Assembly (NCBI GenBank): GCA_035399845.1
Contig: DAOPJV010000017.1
Coordinates: 31,213 to 95,212, forward strand
Direction of reading: 5' to 3'
Source: ECT2AJA-110-A sp035399845
GTDB lineage: Bacteria > Planctomycetota > Phycisphaerae > UBA1845 > UTPLA1
Length of the DNA: 64,000 bases
Shown here piece by piece: positions 18,511 to 27,828 of this stretch; position 1 is the stretch's first letter; each line of letters starts with the position of its first letter. Made by a program: the position numbers and the translations under genes. Under the pieces are notes generated by a model that had not been told where the DNA came from, searched no databases, and saw nothing but the letters and a program-made list of their open reading frames with translations.

Positions 18511-21500
18511 TTACGGCAGGTTCACGAGCAGCGACGTGAACATCGCGGTATCCGCGTCGTCAACATCGCCGTCATGATTCAGGTCGGCGCACACGCACGC
18601 GCCCGACGGCGGATTGCCCGCCAGCAGACAGTCCGTGAAGCCCTGAAGATCGCCGCTGTCAATCTTGCCGTCGCCGTTGATGTCACCGAACAGCGGGCAG
18701 TTGACGTTGAGCGTCAGGAGGGCGGCGCCGATGCTGGAGCCGCCGCCGTTCTTCAGGTTCGCCACGAAGTACAGCGTTCCGTCGTCCGTCAGGAACTCAT
18801 CATAGTTACCGAACGTGTTGACGAAGACATCGTCGTCGTAGAGACCGTTGCCGTCGAGGTCGATTGGATCGTTTGAGCGAATGAGGACGCGCTCATTGTT
18901 GAGAACGAGCACGTTCCGCGCCGTCGTGTCAAGCACGTTCGTTCGCGTGCCGATCACGAAGTCGCCCAGCGAGTTGCCGCAGACGGTGAAGAAGCCGGCG
19001 CTGAAGCCATTGTCGTCATAGAGCTCGCCGGCGCCGGGGAAGAGTTCCATTCCCGTCGACGCAATGACGGCGCCGTTGGAATAGACCCAGTCATCACCGT
19101 CGTCGTTCGACCCCAGGACGTACCAGTCGCCATTCGGATACATGCGATTGACAGTCGCGCTGTTGTCGCCGGTGATGCCGGAGACAGGAGACGCCATGCC
19201 CGGCAGGGCGACGCCTTCCTCGACGACAGCCGTCAGCGCCGATCCGGGCGCCGCGTCGTGCGTACCAATGGCGGCGACATCCTTCGTCGTCACGCCGTCA
19301 TCCGCGATGCCGTTGATGAAGAACTGCGATTCGTCGTCGCGGACGGTCAGTTCGTATCGATCGAGGCTCGAGAAGAAGAAGCCGGGCGTCGATGTGCCGT
19401 TGATCGGATAGCCCGAGCTCGGCAGGGCCTGGAACTGCACGTTGCCACCGGCCGCCGCGTCATCGTCGTAGATGTGGCGACCCGTGAAGTTCAGATCGTA
19501 GTTCGGCGGCGGTCCGTCGGAACCCATCAGCGTGTAGACCCAGATCGATCCGTCGGACTGAATGAGCGGCGAGCGGATGTCCGTGTAGTAGAGCTGGAAG
19601 GTGTCGAAGTTCGCCTGACCCTGTCGCACGACCGTCGTCTGGATACCGCCGACGTTCTTGATGGCGATTTCCGTATTCGTCTGAGGATTGAACGTGTTCG
19701 GGTCGTGGTTGGTCGTCAGGGCGAAGTCACCGGCGTTGTTGATCGACGCCTGGTTGTCGATGACGCCGAAGGGATCGCCAAGCTCGTCGAGCGTGACGCC
19801 TTCCTGTGCGACAATGTCCATGACACCACTGACGCTTCGAAGCAGGACGCTGTCATCCGCCGTGGAACCGTCCATGTCGCCGACGATCACCCAGTTCTGG
19901 CCGTCCGGGCTCGGATGCGGCTGCTGAATCGAGTCGAACTCTCGGCCAACCAGCCCCGGCACCTGCGCCGTCGCGTGTCCGTTGATCGTCGAGATGATGA
20001 CCTGCGGCGATCCGCCCGCCGACGCGAAGACGGCCGTGACGCTGTCCTGCGCGTTGTCGCTCGTGTCCGTTTCCAGCTCGCCGCCGGTATTCGTCACGCT
20101 CGCGCTCGCCTTGAGATAGGGGCCGCCGCTCGTGTCGACCGTGATGTCGAAGAAGATGGACGCGCCGGACGCCAGGGCGCCGATCGTCGCGTGAACGTTG
20201 GCGCCGTTCTGCATGCCCGGAGGATCGACGGAGACCAGCGTCGTCGCGGCGTCCAGGATGACGTCGGCTTCAACGCCTGTCGCGTCCGTCGGTCCCTGAT
20301 TCTGAACCTGGACGGTATAGACGATCTGGGCGCCGGGCGTGATGAAGCTGGCGTTGTCGTCGATGAAGATCCGGAGGTCGGACTCAAGTGCGTACGTCGT
20401 GTCCTCGCTCGTCACATTGTTGCCGAGGACCGGATCCGTCGCCGTCGTGCTGACTGTGGCGTCCGTCGTGATCGTGCCCGTCGTCGACGGCTGGACGATC
20501 ACGTTGAAGGCGTAGGACTGATTGGCCGGCAGCGGTCCGTTCAGGCCGTTGGCGCCCGAGATATCCGCCGTGATCTGGCCCGCGTTGTGAACGGCGACGG
20601 CGTCGCTCGACTGATACGTCGTGGACGGATCGAGGTTCATCGTCACGCTGACGTTCGGCGCGTCCGAGAGGCCGTTGTTCGTGACGGTGACTGTGTACGT
20701 GATGAAACCGGAGTTCACGTACAGCGGATCTGGCGAGTCGGCGATGTCGATCTCCAGGTCGGAGATGAGGCCGACAAGCGTCTCTTCCGTGTCGCTGTCG
20801 TTCGCGGCGTTCGGATCGCCGGCGGTGACAACCGTAACGGAGTTGTTCTTGACGCCGCCCGTGGGCGCTGTGGCCGTGACGGTAAAGACCTTCGTCTCGT
20901 AGGCGCCAAGGCCGGCGTAGGTGACCTCAAAAACGTTGGGCATGATTTCGGTGGACGGCACGGACGTCGTGGCGCCGGTCAGCGTCGAATCGATCGTCGC
21001 CGTGACGGTGGTCGAACCGACGGGCGTCGCCGTGCGATTGCGGACGCGTACGTTGTAGACGATCTGGCCGGGGACATCCGTGACAGGGTCGAGCGCGTCA
21101 TCGATGCGAACTTCGACGTCGCCCGCGGAGGCCTGTGTCGGCGTGACCTTGATGGCGTAGATGCCGTCAACGTTGTCGTTGCCGTTGAGACCGTCGGCGC
21201 GCATCAGCGCGTAGATCGTGACGTCACCGTTGGCGTCGCGGTTCGAGAGCTCCAGCATGCCGGAGCTGATCGACGTCAGGGCCGGCAGGTCGTCGATGAC
21301 CGTGGCGTCGGCAATGCCGTCGCCATCCACGTCAACGTTGTCGCCGACCTGGACCACGACCTCGCCGTTGAGGATCAGCGATTCGACGCCGCCGACCGTC
21401 CAGAAGACGACCCAGTCGCCCTGGTCGTTCATATCGGCGTGGTTGATCGCGCCGCTGACGGCGCCTTCCGGCAGGATATCGCCTTCTCGGAGCACGACCT

Positions 21501-22434
21501 GACCGTCGAAGACCACGAAGGCGTCTTCCGTTGTCGCGGCCGCTGAGTCACCCGTGAGGAAGACCTGGCCGAAGTCATTGATTTCGAGCTGGGCGAAGTT
21601 GTCCCAGGTCTCGCCGACAAGACCGCCAATGGAGGCGGGAATCGGCATGCCTTCCTGAACGATGCCACGATCGAGGTAGAGCGCGTAGCCGGACACGACG
21701 ACGACGTTGTCGTTCGATGTCGTGAACGGCGAGTTGTTCGTATCCATCGTGATTTCGGCGATGTACTCGCCGCCGGTGCCGGAGATGCCGTACCAGGATT
21801 CGATGCTGGTGCTGTCATCGTCGACGATGGCGGGCAAACCCGGCAGCAGGTCGCCGCTGCTCAGCAGAACCTGGTAATCCGTACCGCGCATCAGGTGTTC
21901 CGTCGCGATGGGCGTGCGAACACGGGCGATGTAGTACGGCACGCCGTCAAAGGACAGCATCTGTGTGCTGACGAGATCCCAGTCGATGCCGGCGAGAGGT
22001 CCCGTGGTGATGGGCGTTTCCTCTTCCATCAGCACTGTGCCGTTGATAAACAGCGTCGGCTCCGTCACGCCGTTGATGACGGCTCGATAGAGCACGGCGC
22101 CGGAGTCGTCGAGGTCGATCGTCGTGTTGATCGATGTCTGCTCGTAGGTACCGACTGTCTGTTCAACCCACAGGGTTCCGGCGGGCGTGACACCGTCCGG
22201 CGAGCCGAAAATGCGATTGACGGAACCACCGCCGTCGTTCGCTGTCATGATGACACACCAGCCACCGGCGCCGTTGGTCTGCGGGTTCGATACGGATGAG
22301 ACGGCGCCTTCGATCGGCAGCGTCTCGCCTTCGTAAACAAGGAGTTTCGGGACTTGTGCGAAGGCTGTCGCGCCGATGAAGCTCACGGCGGCCAGGCTCG
22401 CAAGGATGAATGGAATGGAACGTCTTCGGGACAT
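18511..22434 (-). CDS. Very large secreted protein with NxxGxxxF-type repeats, DUF11-like repeats and a dockerin-like C-terminus
   Basis: 1307 residues; signal peptide MSRRRSIPFILASLAAVSFI ending near AFAQ. GGAGG lies 11 nt before the chosen ATG. The N-terminal about 430 and the region about 880-1230 contain recurring NxxG units (DDSGAVLYRAVI, NDFGQVFLTGD, NNAGDFALTTN, NSLGDFVIGTR) as in the DUF7453/choice-of-anchor tandem-repeat proteins. The centre has three to four DUF11/CARDB-like beta-sandwich repeats (YTVTVTNNGLSDAPNVSV, YTVQVQNQGPTDATGVEA). The C-terminus has two calcium-loop repeats (FGDINGDGKIDSGDL and CADLNHDGDVDDADT), a dockerin-like pair. Probably a cell-surface or released structural protein; no catalytic domain is seen. 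Confidence 0.85.
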   Translation of the reverse strand: MSRRRSIPFILASLAAVSFIGATAFAQVPKLLVYEGETLPIEGAVSSVSNPQTNGAGGWCVIMTANDGGGSVNRIFGSPDGVTPAGTLWVEQTVGTYEQTSINTTIDLDDSGAVLYRAVINGVTEPTLFINGTVLMEEETPITTGPLAGIDWDLVSTQMLSFDGVPYYIARVRTPIATEHLMRGTDYQVLLSSGDLLPGLPAIVDDDSTSIESWYGISGTGGEYIAEITMDTNNSPFTTSNDNVVVVSGYALYLDRGIVQEGMPIPASIGGLVGETWDNFAQLEINDFGQVFLTGDSAAATTEDAFVVFDGQVVLREGDILPEGAVSGAINHADMNDQGDWVVFWTVGGVESLILNGEVVVQVGDNVDVDGDGIADATVIDDLPALTSISSGMLELSNRDANGDVTIYALMRADGLNGNDNVDGIYAIKVTPTQASAGDVEVRIDDALDPVTDVPGQIVYNVRVRNRTATPVGSTTVTATIDSTLTGATTSVPSTEIMPNVFEVTYAGLGAYETKVFTVTATAPTGGVKNNSVTVVTAGDPNAANDSDTEETLVGLISDLEIDIADSPDPLYVNSGFITYTVTVTNNGLSDAPNVSVTMNLDPSTTYQSSDAVAVHNAGQITADISGANGLNGPLPANQSYAFNVIVQPSTTGTITTDATVSTTATDPVLGNNVTSEDTTYALESDLRIFIDDNASFITPGAQIVYTVQVQNQGPTDATGVEADVILDAATTLVSVDPPGMQNGANVHATIGALASGASIFFDITVDTSGGPYLKASASVTNTGGELETDTSDNAQDSVTAVFASAGGSPQVIISTINGHATAQVPGLVGREFDSIQQPHPSPDGQNWVIVGDMDGSTADDSVLLRSVSGVMDIVAQEGVTLDELGDPFGVIDNQASINNAGDFALTTNHDPNTFNPQTNTEIAIKNVGGIQTTVVRQGQANFDTFQLYYTDIRSPLIQSDGSIWVYTLMGSDGPPPNYDLNFTGRHIYDDDAAAGGNVQFQALPSSGYPINGTSTPGFFFSSLDRYELTVRDDESQFFINGIADDGVTTKDVAAIGTHDAAPGSALTAVVEEGVALPGMASPVSGITGDNSATVNRMYPNGDWYVLGSNDDGDDWVYSNGAVIASTGMELFPGAGELYDDNGFSAGFFTVCGNSLGDFVIGTRTNVLDTTARNVLVLNNERVLIRSNDPIDLDGNGLYDDDVFVNTFGNYDEFLTDDGTLYFVANLKNGGGSSIGAALLTLNVNCPLFGDINGDGKIDSGDLQGFTDCLLAGNPPSGACVCADLNHDGDVDDADTAMFTSLLVNLP

Positions 22435-23080
22435 CTGTTTCTTTTCCTCCAATAGTGTCTGAGGTTGGGTCAACCTCGCAAAAAAGAATGTCATTCAACC
22501 CCGCATGACATCAAGGCGACAGAGGTATGGCAGTGACCACGCCGGAAAGGCGACACTGCGCGCGGCCGCATTGATGCACGGGTTGGCTGGGGAACAGTGA
22601 CTCGGGCGGTTGCGTCGTCACTTCCGACACGCAGGTCCGCTGGATTCAGTCGAAGATTCGAGTGTCGTGCGTGCAGAATCGAGGCCCTCTCCGCGTCGCG
22701 AACGGACGCCGCGCGACGTCCATGGCGCCGCTGGGTTCCGAACAAAGGCTCGCACTGAGTTCCGCCTTACAATAACCGGATTTAACGTTAACTTGCAATA
22801 CTTTGGCGCAGTGAAACATGCTTCCCGCCACCGGAAAAGCGGCGCCGAGGCGGGCGGCGGGTTTGCCGCTCCGGCGGGGGGCGACGGACCGATTTTCTCT
22901 GACTTTGTCTGGCTTGTATTCCGGTCCGGATGCGGGCCGTCGGCGTCGCGATCGACGCGTCAATCTGACGATTCGTCGAACAGTTTTTTCGGGGGCCGAT
23001 CCGGCATCGACGGGGCGTCGCCGGCGATTGAGGATGATTGAAATCCCGAGTGGGTTCCGTTAGAACCTTCACGCGCACGT
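22435..23080. other. Long non-coding stretch upstream of the large secreted protein gene
   Basis: About 640 bp without a convincing gene; the open frames are short and arginine-rich, as expected from GC-rich noise. An AT-rich island at 22765-22805 contains the palindrome GTTAAC and is the likeliest site of promoters or protein binding. Confidence 0.4.
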
Positions 23081-23110
23081 GTGTCAGCGACACGCGGGCA
23101 ATGATATAAT
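23081..23110 (+). promoter_or_regulatory. Predicted sigma-70 promoter of the zinc-ribbon protein gene
   Basis: A perfect TATAAT at 23105-23110 is preceded by GTGTCA (4/6 to TTGACA) at 23081-23086 with an 18-bp spacer. Transcription would begin near 23117, so the upstream in-frame GTG at 23079 cannot be the start. This supports a start further downstream. Confidence 0.5.
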
Positions 23111-23183
23111 CCAGTTTCAGGCGAGCCGCACAGAGTTGTGGCGGCGCGTTGTTTTCAGCCCGCTGAATGTCGAAAGGACGCTC

Positions 23184-23582
23184 ATTAAGCCTGTCAAAAT
23201 CACCATCGCCGCCGTCTGCCTCATCGCCGCCATCGTCGTCTACTGGATGGGGCGCGAAGAGCCGGAGATCCTGGACACGCCGGATACCGAGACGGCCTGG
23301 AAGTGCGCAAACTGTGGCGCCTTCTACAGTCTGGGCGCCGCAAAGGTCGACGCCATGGAAAAGGAAGCTGGCGGTCTTCCGTTAATCTGCGAAGGTTGTC
23401 GTAAGAAGCAACTGTATCGCGTCGCCCAATGTATGCAGTGCCAGGGGTACTACTTTTCGTCCGATGTGCCCGGAAGTACCGGTCGATGCCCTGTTTGTTT
23501 CCCGCCCGATCCGGGGGAATTCTCGGATGGCGGCGCCGAAGAGGAATCGGGCGCCAAGGAAGTCATCGTTCCGTCACTCTAG
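23184..23582 (+). CDS. Membrane-anchored double zinc-ribbon protein, probable AUU start
   Basis: 132 residues from an ATT codon at 23184. GAAAGGA (23172-23178) sits 5 nt before it, and the product would begin (M)KPVKITIAAVCLIAAIVVYW, a standard N-terminal membrane anchor. The frame has no ATG; other in-frame options are TTG at 23136 or GTG at 23079, the latter upstream of the predicted transcription start. After the anchor come four CxxC pairs (CANC, CEGC, CMQC, CPVC), giving two zinc ribbons, then an acidic tail. It lies 160 bp upstream of a pseudopilin gene; a separate -10 box lies between them. Function unknown. Confidence 0.65.
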   Translation: MKPVKITIAAVCLIAAIVVYWMGREEPEILDTPDTETAWKCANCGAFYSLGAAKVDAMEKEAGGLPLICEGCRKKQLYRVAQCMQCQGYYFSSDVPGSTGRCPVCFPPDPGEFSDGGAEEESGAKEVIVPSL

Positions 23583-23689
23583 GCGCGAATCGCGGGTTGA
23601 CCGTCTAACTCTGTACAGAAACGCGACTTGGGAGAGCGCAGGCCGCAGTCAGGCCGGGTTCTCGGGAATTTCAGGTTGCGTAGATCGGT

Positions 23690-23708
23690 TATAATTGGTA
23701 ACGGTAAC
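23690..23708 (+). promoter_or_regulatory. -10 box and GGTAAC direct repeat before the pseudopilin gene
   Basis: TATAAT at 23690-23695 is followed by two adjacent GGTAAC copies at 23697-23708, about 35 bp before the ATG. No good -35 is visible at the expected distance, so an activator or alternative recognition is possible. Confidence 0.4.
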
Positions 23709-23743
23709 AGCGTTCTGTCTCGACTCGGGAGGATTGGATAGCG

Positions 23744-24661
23744 ATGCCGAATACCCGATTTCGCGTTCGACGATCGTCGGCGTTCACGTTGATTGAGCTG
23801 CTCGTCGTCATCGCAATCATTGCGCTGTTGATCGCGATTATTCTTCCGTCGCTCAGTCAGGCGAAGGAGCAGGCGCGCATTGCCTACTGCCTGTCAAATC
23901 AGCGGCAGATTCTCGGTGTCTGCGTTCAGTATCTGGAAGACGTCGAGAATACGCCGACGCCGTACCTCCCGTGGTACATCACTCCGATTCTCACTGGTTA
24001 CTCGGGGATGGGAATCAACCTTGTGACGCCCTGGGCCTCCATGGGAGTCAAGGCGCCGGATCCGGAGTTGGGAACCTACACGGCGGATTCTTCGACCTAC
24101 ATTTCGTCGGACCGTTTTCTGACGAAGTACATCAGCGGCGGTATTCCGATTGAGAACACGGACGCCGCCTGGGTCTTCCGCTGCCCGAGCGATCGAACCA
24201 ACAAGACAGCCATTATCAGCGGTCCTCCTGTCAATCCGCCGATCGAGCGGCGAGGTTCGTTCGACGCGAATGGCAGCAGCTACACGCTCAATACGCGATG
24301 GGTTCAGGGATACTCCTGGTTCACCGGCGGCGACTTCACGGCGGGGGAGATCTTCGATCCGAACCGCGCCGATCCGCCATACGCCTATCGCATCGCCCGG
24401 CATTTCGTGGGAGGAAACGCCTCGCGATTCGTTCTCGTTCCCGAACAGGGGTTTTACGCCGCCACCTATCGAGCGGGGCCGACGGCCGCCGCCGGGTTGG
24501 GACCGCCACAGACCGTTGGCTGGCACAAGGCCTTTTCAAAGTGGAGTCTTGGTTTCGCGGACGGCCACGCCGGCTATCAATACTACGACACGCGCACCGC
24601 GATTACGCCGACGGCGACCATCTGGAAACCCAACTGGACGATCTCCGACGGTCTGCCCTGA
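23744..24661 (+). CDS. Type II secretion-like pseudopilin (prepilin-type N-terminal cleavage/methylation protein)
   Basis: 305 residues. After a basic leader of 13 residues comes FTLIELLVVIAIIALLIAII, the class III signal with cleavage before Phe14 and Glu at +5 (Glu18). The C-terminal domain ends with FADGHAGYQYYDTR, close to the DGH/DGS-type motif common in the expanded planctomycete pseudopilin families (DUF1559-like, H-X9-DG). It would be processed by a prepilin peptidase and assembled in the inner membrane, or used as an envelope-anchored protein. No other secretion-system gene is adjacent. A -10 box and a GGGAGG ribosome binding site precede it. Confidence 0.88.
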   Translation: MPNTRFRVRRSSAFTLIELLVVIAIIALLIAIILPSLSQAKEQARIAYCLSNQRQILGVCVQYLEDVENTPTPYLPWYITPILTGYSGMGINLVTPWASMGVKAPDPELGTYTADSSTYISSDRFLTKYISGGIPIENTDAAWVFRCPSDRTNKTAIISGPPVNPPIERRGSFDANGSSYTLNTRWVQGYSWFTGGDFTAGEIFDPNRADPPYAYRIARHFVGGNASRFVLVPEQGFYAATYRAGPTAAAGLGPPQTVGWHKAFSKWSLGFADGHAGYQYYDTRTAITPTATIWKPNWTISDGLP

Positions 24662-24714
24662 GTTCATCGGCGCGTTGTCGCGTGACGGCCTCTGGTCTTC
24701 CACGCGAAGCGTCG

Positions 24715-25284
24715 CTACCCCCCACCGACGAGAAAACAGGCTGCAAGAAGCGTGATACTGAGCGTCAGCGCGCCGACGGCGACACGGCGATCTACGTCGC
24801 CGCGCGCCTTTCCCAGGCCGAAGTGAATTCCCTGTCGATGCCAGACTGCAATACCGAGCGGCGTCGTCGCAGCGCCAAACAGCCATAACTGCCACATTGC
24901 GGAACCGTGGCGCAGCATGTCGCCGCAATCGCCGACGCGATCGAAGGCGCCGACGCCGATGTAGAGACCGTTGGCGATCAGGCAGAATCCCGCGACGAAT
25001 CTGGCGACAAAGGCGCCACGATTTCGGAACCCTGCAAGCGCGGTCCACAGAATCAATGGCGCCAGCGCCCCGATGATCGGTCCCGCCCAGGCGACGACGA
25101 GTGGATGTGGATTGGCCGCCAGATCCGTGCGCGAAAATGTCAGCGGATTCAGGACGACGCGCGCGACATGGCCGCCCGTCAGCCAGGCGCCGAGGGCGTG
25201 TCCCGATTCGTGAATCGCCTGCATGCCGAGCCACGAAAGCAGGAGCGTCGATGTGATCAGGATGCCCTGATAGGGACGTTTCAA
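24715..25284 (-). CDS. M50-like membrane metallopeptidase
   Basis: About 189 residues with five to six hydrophobic segments. The second contains HESGH (in MQAIHESGHALGAWLTGG), the zinc-binding HExxH motif of site-2 protease-like M50 enzymes. The usual downstream motif (NPDG) is not obvious, although a PHPLVVAWAGPIIGAL segment occupies its place. The frame is open to 25437, inside the end of the GH32 gene, so the start is uncertain. I use the TTG at 25284 (LKRPYQGILITSTLLLSW), which begins just before the first helix. It is the last gene of the aldo/keto reductase-GH32 strand run. Confidence 0.65.
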   Translation of the reverse strand: MKRPYQGILITSTLLLSWLGMQAIHESGHALGAWLTGGHVARVVLNPLTFSRTDLAANPHPLVVAWAGPIIGALAPLILWTALAGFRNRGAFVARFVAGFCLIANGLYIGVGAFDRVGDCGDMLRHGSAMWQLWLFGAATTPLGIAVWHRQGIHFGLGKARGDVDRRVAVGALTLSITLLAACFLVGGG

Positions 25285-25340
25285 ATCGGCGGCTCCACGT
25301 CGGTACCCGCGTCGTGATTCATGTCGTTCCGACAGATCGG

Positions 25341-27608
25341 CTACGGCGTCTGTGTCCAGACCGATGTCAGTGGGTAACACTCGAGGCTGACAACGTCTGT
25401 CTCGCCCGCCTCTGAGAACAACGAAATCCCGCGGCACGCCTTGTCCGGAAAGACCAGATCCGTGATGACCTGTTCGCCGTCATTGCCAAAGACTTCGACA
25501 CTGCTCGCGTCGACAATGATATGCAGCCTGATGAGATCATCGTCGCTGAGTCGCAATGGCGCCGCGTGCAGGCCCGCGAATTGATCACTGAAGGATGACA
25601 GGCCACTGTTGCGGCGGTCAACGTACATCTCTCGGAGGCGCGCGTCGTAGCCGACGGGCGTGACAGCGCCATCGCACTCCAGGGCATTGACGCCGAATCG
25701 TCGCGCCGTCTTGTGTTTGAACGTCGCGACGATTTCCATCGCGCCGGTCAGGCGATCCGACTCGATCCACTCTGTGCGTCCCGGCCGCAGCGTCCTGATC
25801 CCGGACTGAATCACGGGACCGCGAAGCGAGCGCAACTCGCGAATCGGGCGCTGTCGAAGTCGAACGCCCTCGGCTGTTTTCGTCAGCGAAACTTCCTTCG
25901 GAAGGGACATCGCGCCGCGCCATGGGAACGTGGGAATATCGCCGGCGTAGGGAAATCCGTTCATCCAGGCGATCCAGATGCGCCGGCCATCGGCGTCGGG
26001 AATGTCGCTGTAGGACTGCGTGGCGTAGCAGTCGCGGCCATGGTCAATCCAGAGCGTCGTGTCGGGCGGGTTGTCGTTATGAAACGTCTTTCCGTCGAAT
26101 CGGCCGACGAAATACTGGCCGCCGCCACCGCCGTTGGGGCCGCCGCCGCCGACATCGACTTCCAGCACCCATCGCGTATTGTCTGGATCGCCATCGACAG
26201 GCAGTTCGAACAGGTCGGGACATTCCCAGTTCGGCGCCTTCGCCGCGCCCGCGGGGCCGAACTCGCCGAGCCTCTCCCAGCGTTTCAGATCCGCCGAGCC
26301 GTAGAAGAGGGCCTTGCGCTCATTCGACAGGGCGACAATCATGATCCATCGCTTGTCCGGCGCGTGCCAGAAGACCTTCGGATCGCGAAAGTCGGACATC
26401 TGAATGTCGATGACGGGATTGCCTTCGAACTTTGAAAAGCTCCGACCCCGATCGAGGCTCGCCGCGATGCACTGCGTCTGTCGATGCTTCGCGCCGTCGT
26501 GCGCCGTGTAGGCCGCAACCAGGGGGATCGATCCGACCTTGCCGAATCCGGACGAATTCTGCGCGTCGACGACGGCGGACCCGGAGAAACTCATCAGGCC
26601 GTCTTCCTCCGGCAGCGTGACGGGCAGATGTTTCCAGTGCAGCAGGTCCGGGCTGACGGCGTGGCCCCAGCTCATGTGGCCCCACTTGTCGCCAAAGGGG
26701 TTGTATTGGTAGAAGAGATGGTATTCGCCATCGTGACGGGCCAGACCGTTCGGGTCGTTCAGCCAGTTCGTCGGCGGCGAGAAGTGAATCTGTGGTCGGA
26801 AACGCTCCCGGTACCCGCCGCCAACTTCGCCGCCACTGATCACTGCGATCTCCTCATCCGTCAGGGCCCGTGACCAGATCGCCGCATGATCGATCAGGCC
26901 GCTGAAGCGCCGCGTGACGTTGTCTCCCGTCGGTTCACCGCCGATCACGAGCGGTACCTTCGTCGCGGATCGAAGCTCGCCCGAGTGCTCGACGCTGTTG
27001 ACCCGGGCGCCGTCGAGAAACAGGTCGACGCTTCGGCCCGTGTATCGCACCACAACATCATGCCAGCCGGTTTGCTCGTTCCGGCCGATGATGACGCGCG
27101 TGCGCGCGAGACCGCGATCCACGCCGATCTCGGTTCCGATCTCCGCGTCGCCGGCGTTCATCGCGAAGCAGTAGAGATTGTATTGCAGCCTGTCGTGACC
27201 GCCGTGCTTGGAAAGGAGCGTCGTGTTCCAGTCGGCGCCCTCGTTTCTGAAACGGACGAGCATTGTCATTCTGTCGCCCGTCAGGTTGATCTCGCCATTG
27301 GCGCCCTGACCGACGATGAGCGACGAATCGCGGAGTCGGACGGCCTGACCGTCGCCACCTCGCTGGTGCGACGCCGAGGCGTCGTCGCCCGTGAGCGCTA
27401 CGCCGTATTCCACGCTGTCGCCAATCGCCGACAGCGCGCTGTCGGCGCCGTTGACGTCGTTCGGGCTGCGCATGGGCCAGAGGGCGACAGCGTCGCGCAT
27501 CACGGACGCTGGCGTCGTGGCCGAGTGGGCGGTCGCCGCCGGGGCGAATGCCAGCAAAATGCACATTGCGCGTCGAAGCTGATGTGGCGGGAACGGTGTG
27601 TTACGCAT
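25341..27608 (-). CDS. Exported glycoside hydrolase family 32 with N-terminal LamG-like domain
   Basis: 755 residues. A signal peptide (MCILLAFAPAATAHSA) precedes a concanavalin/LamG-like lectin domain (about 40-255, ending in IDHAAIWSRALTDEEIAVIS), then a GH32 five-blade propeller and C-terminal beta-sandwich. Catalytic residues are visible: nucleophile Asp285 in NWLNDPNGL, transition-state stabiliser Asp409 in FRDPK, and acid/base Glu462 in WECPDLFEL. GH32 enzymes hydrolyse fructans, sucrose or inulin-type linkages. I chose the ATG at 27608, which begins the signal peptide, over an upstream in-frame Met at 27803. Confidence 0.92.
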   Translation of the reverse strand: MRNTPFPPHQLRRAMCILLAFAPAATAHSATTPASVMRDAVALWPMRSPNDVNGADSALSAIGDSVEYGVALTGDDASASHQRGGDGQAVRLRDSSLIVGQGANGEINLTGDRMTMLVRFRNEGADWNTTLLSKHGGHDRLQYNLYCFAMNAGDAEIGTEIGVDRGLARTRVIIGRNEQTGWHDVVVRYTGRSVDLFLDGARVNSVEHSGELRSATKVPLVIGGEPTGDNVTRRFSGLIDHAAIWSRALTDEEIAVISGGEVGGGYRERFRPQIHFSPPTNWLNDPNGLARHDGEYHLFYQYNPFGDKWGHMSWGHAVSPDLLHWKHLPVTLPEEDGLMSFSGSAVVDAQNSSGFGKVGSIPLVAAYTAHDGAKHRQTQCIAASLDRGRSFSKFEGNPVIDIQMSDFRDPKVFWHAPDKRWIMIVALSNERKALFYGSADLKRWERLGEFGPAGAAKAPNWECPDLFELPVDGDPDNTRWVLEVDVGGGGPNGGGGGQYFVGRFDGKTFHNDNPPDTTLWIDHGRDCYATQSYSDIPDADGRRIWIAWMNGFPYAGDIPTFPWRGAMSLPKEVSLTKTAEGVRLRQRPIRELRSLRGPVIQSGIRTLRPGRTEWIESDRLTGAMEIVATFKHKTARRFGVNALECDGAVTPVGYDARLREMYVDRRNSGLSSFSDQFAGLHAAPLRLSDDDLIRLHIIVDASSVEVFGNDGEQVITDLVFPDKACRGISLFSEAGETDVVSLECYPLTSVWTQTP

Positions 27609-27828
27609 GGCGGCGACCTGCTTACGGGGCAAACAACACGTGTCGGTCCGACATTCGGACCACCGGCCGATCATGCGCGCAACACGCGTCGTGGTCCAAC
27701 GTATGTCGTCGCTTCCGCGTAATTGGTACGCCGCGCCAATGCGCGTCGAATTGTCCAACTCGAGATGGCTGGTCTGATGTGTCTCAATCAATGAGCGCAA
27801 CACGGCCGCGGAATGCGCGCGGGATAAC

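Noticed and set aside
19258..21546. 762-codon open frame antisense to the large secreted protein
   Set aside because: Composition is almost only R, D, V, G and A, a mirror of a GC-rich gene; no motif.
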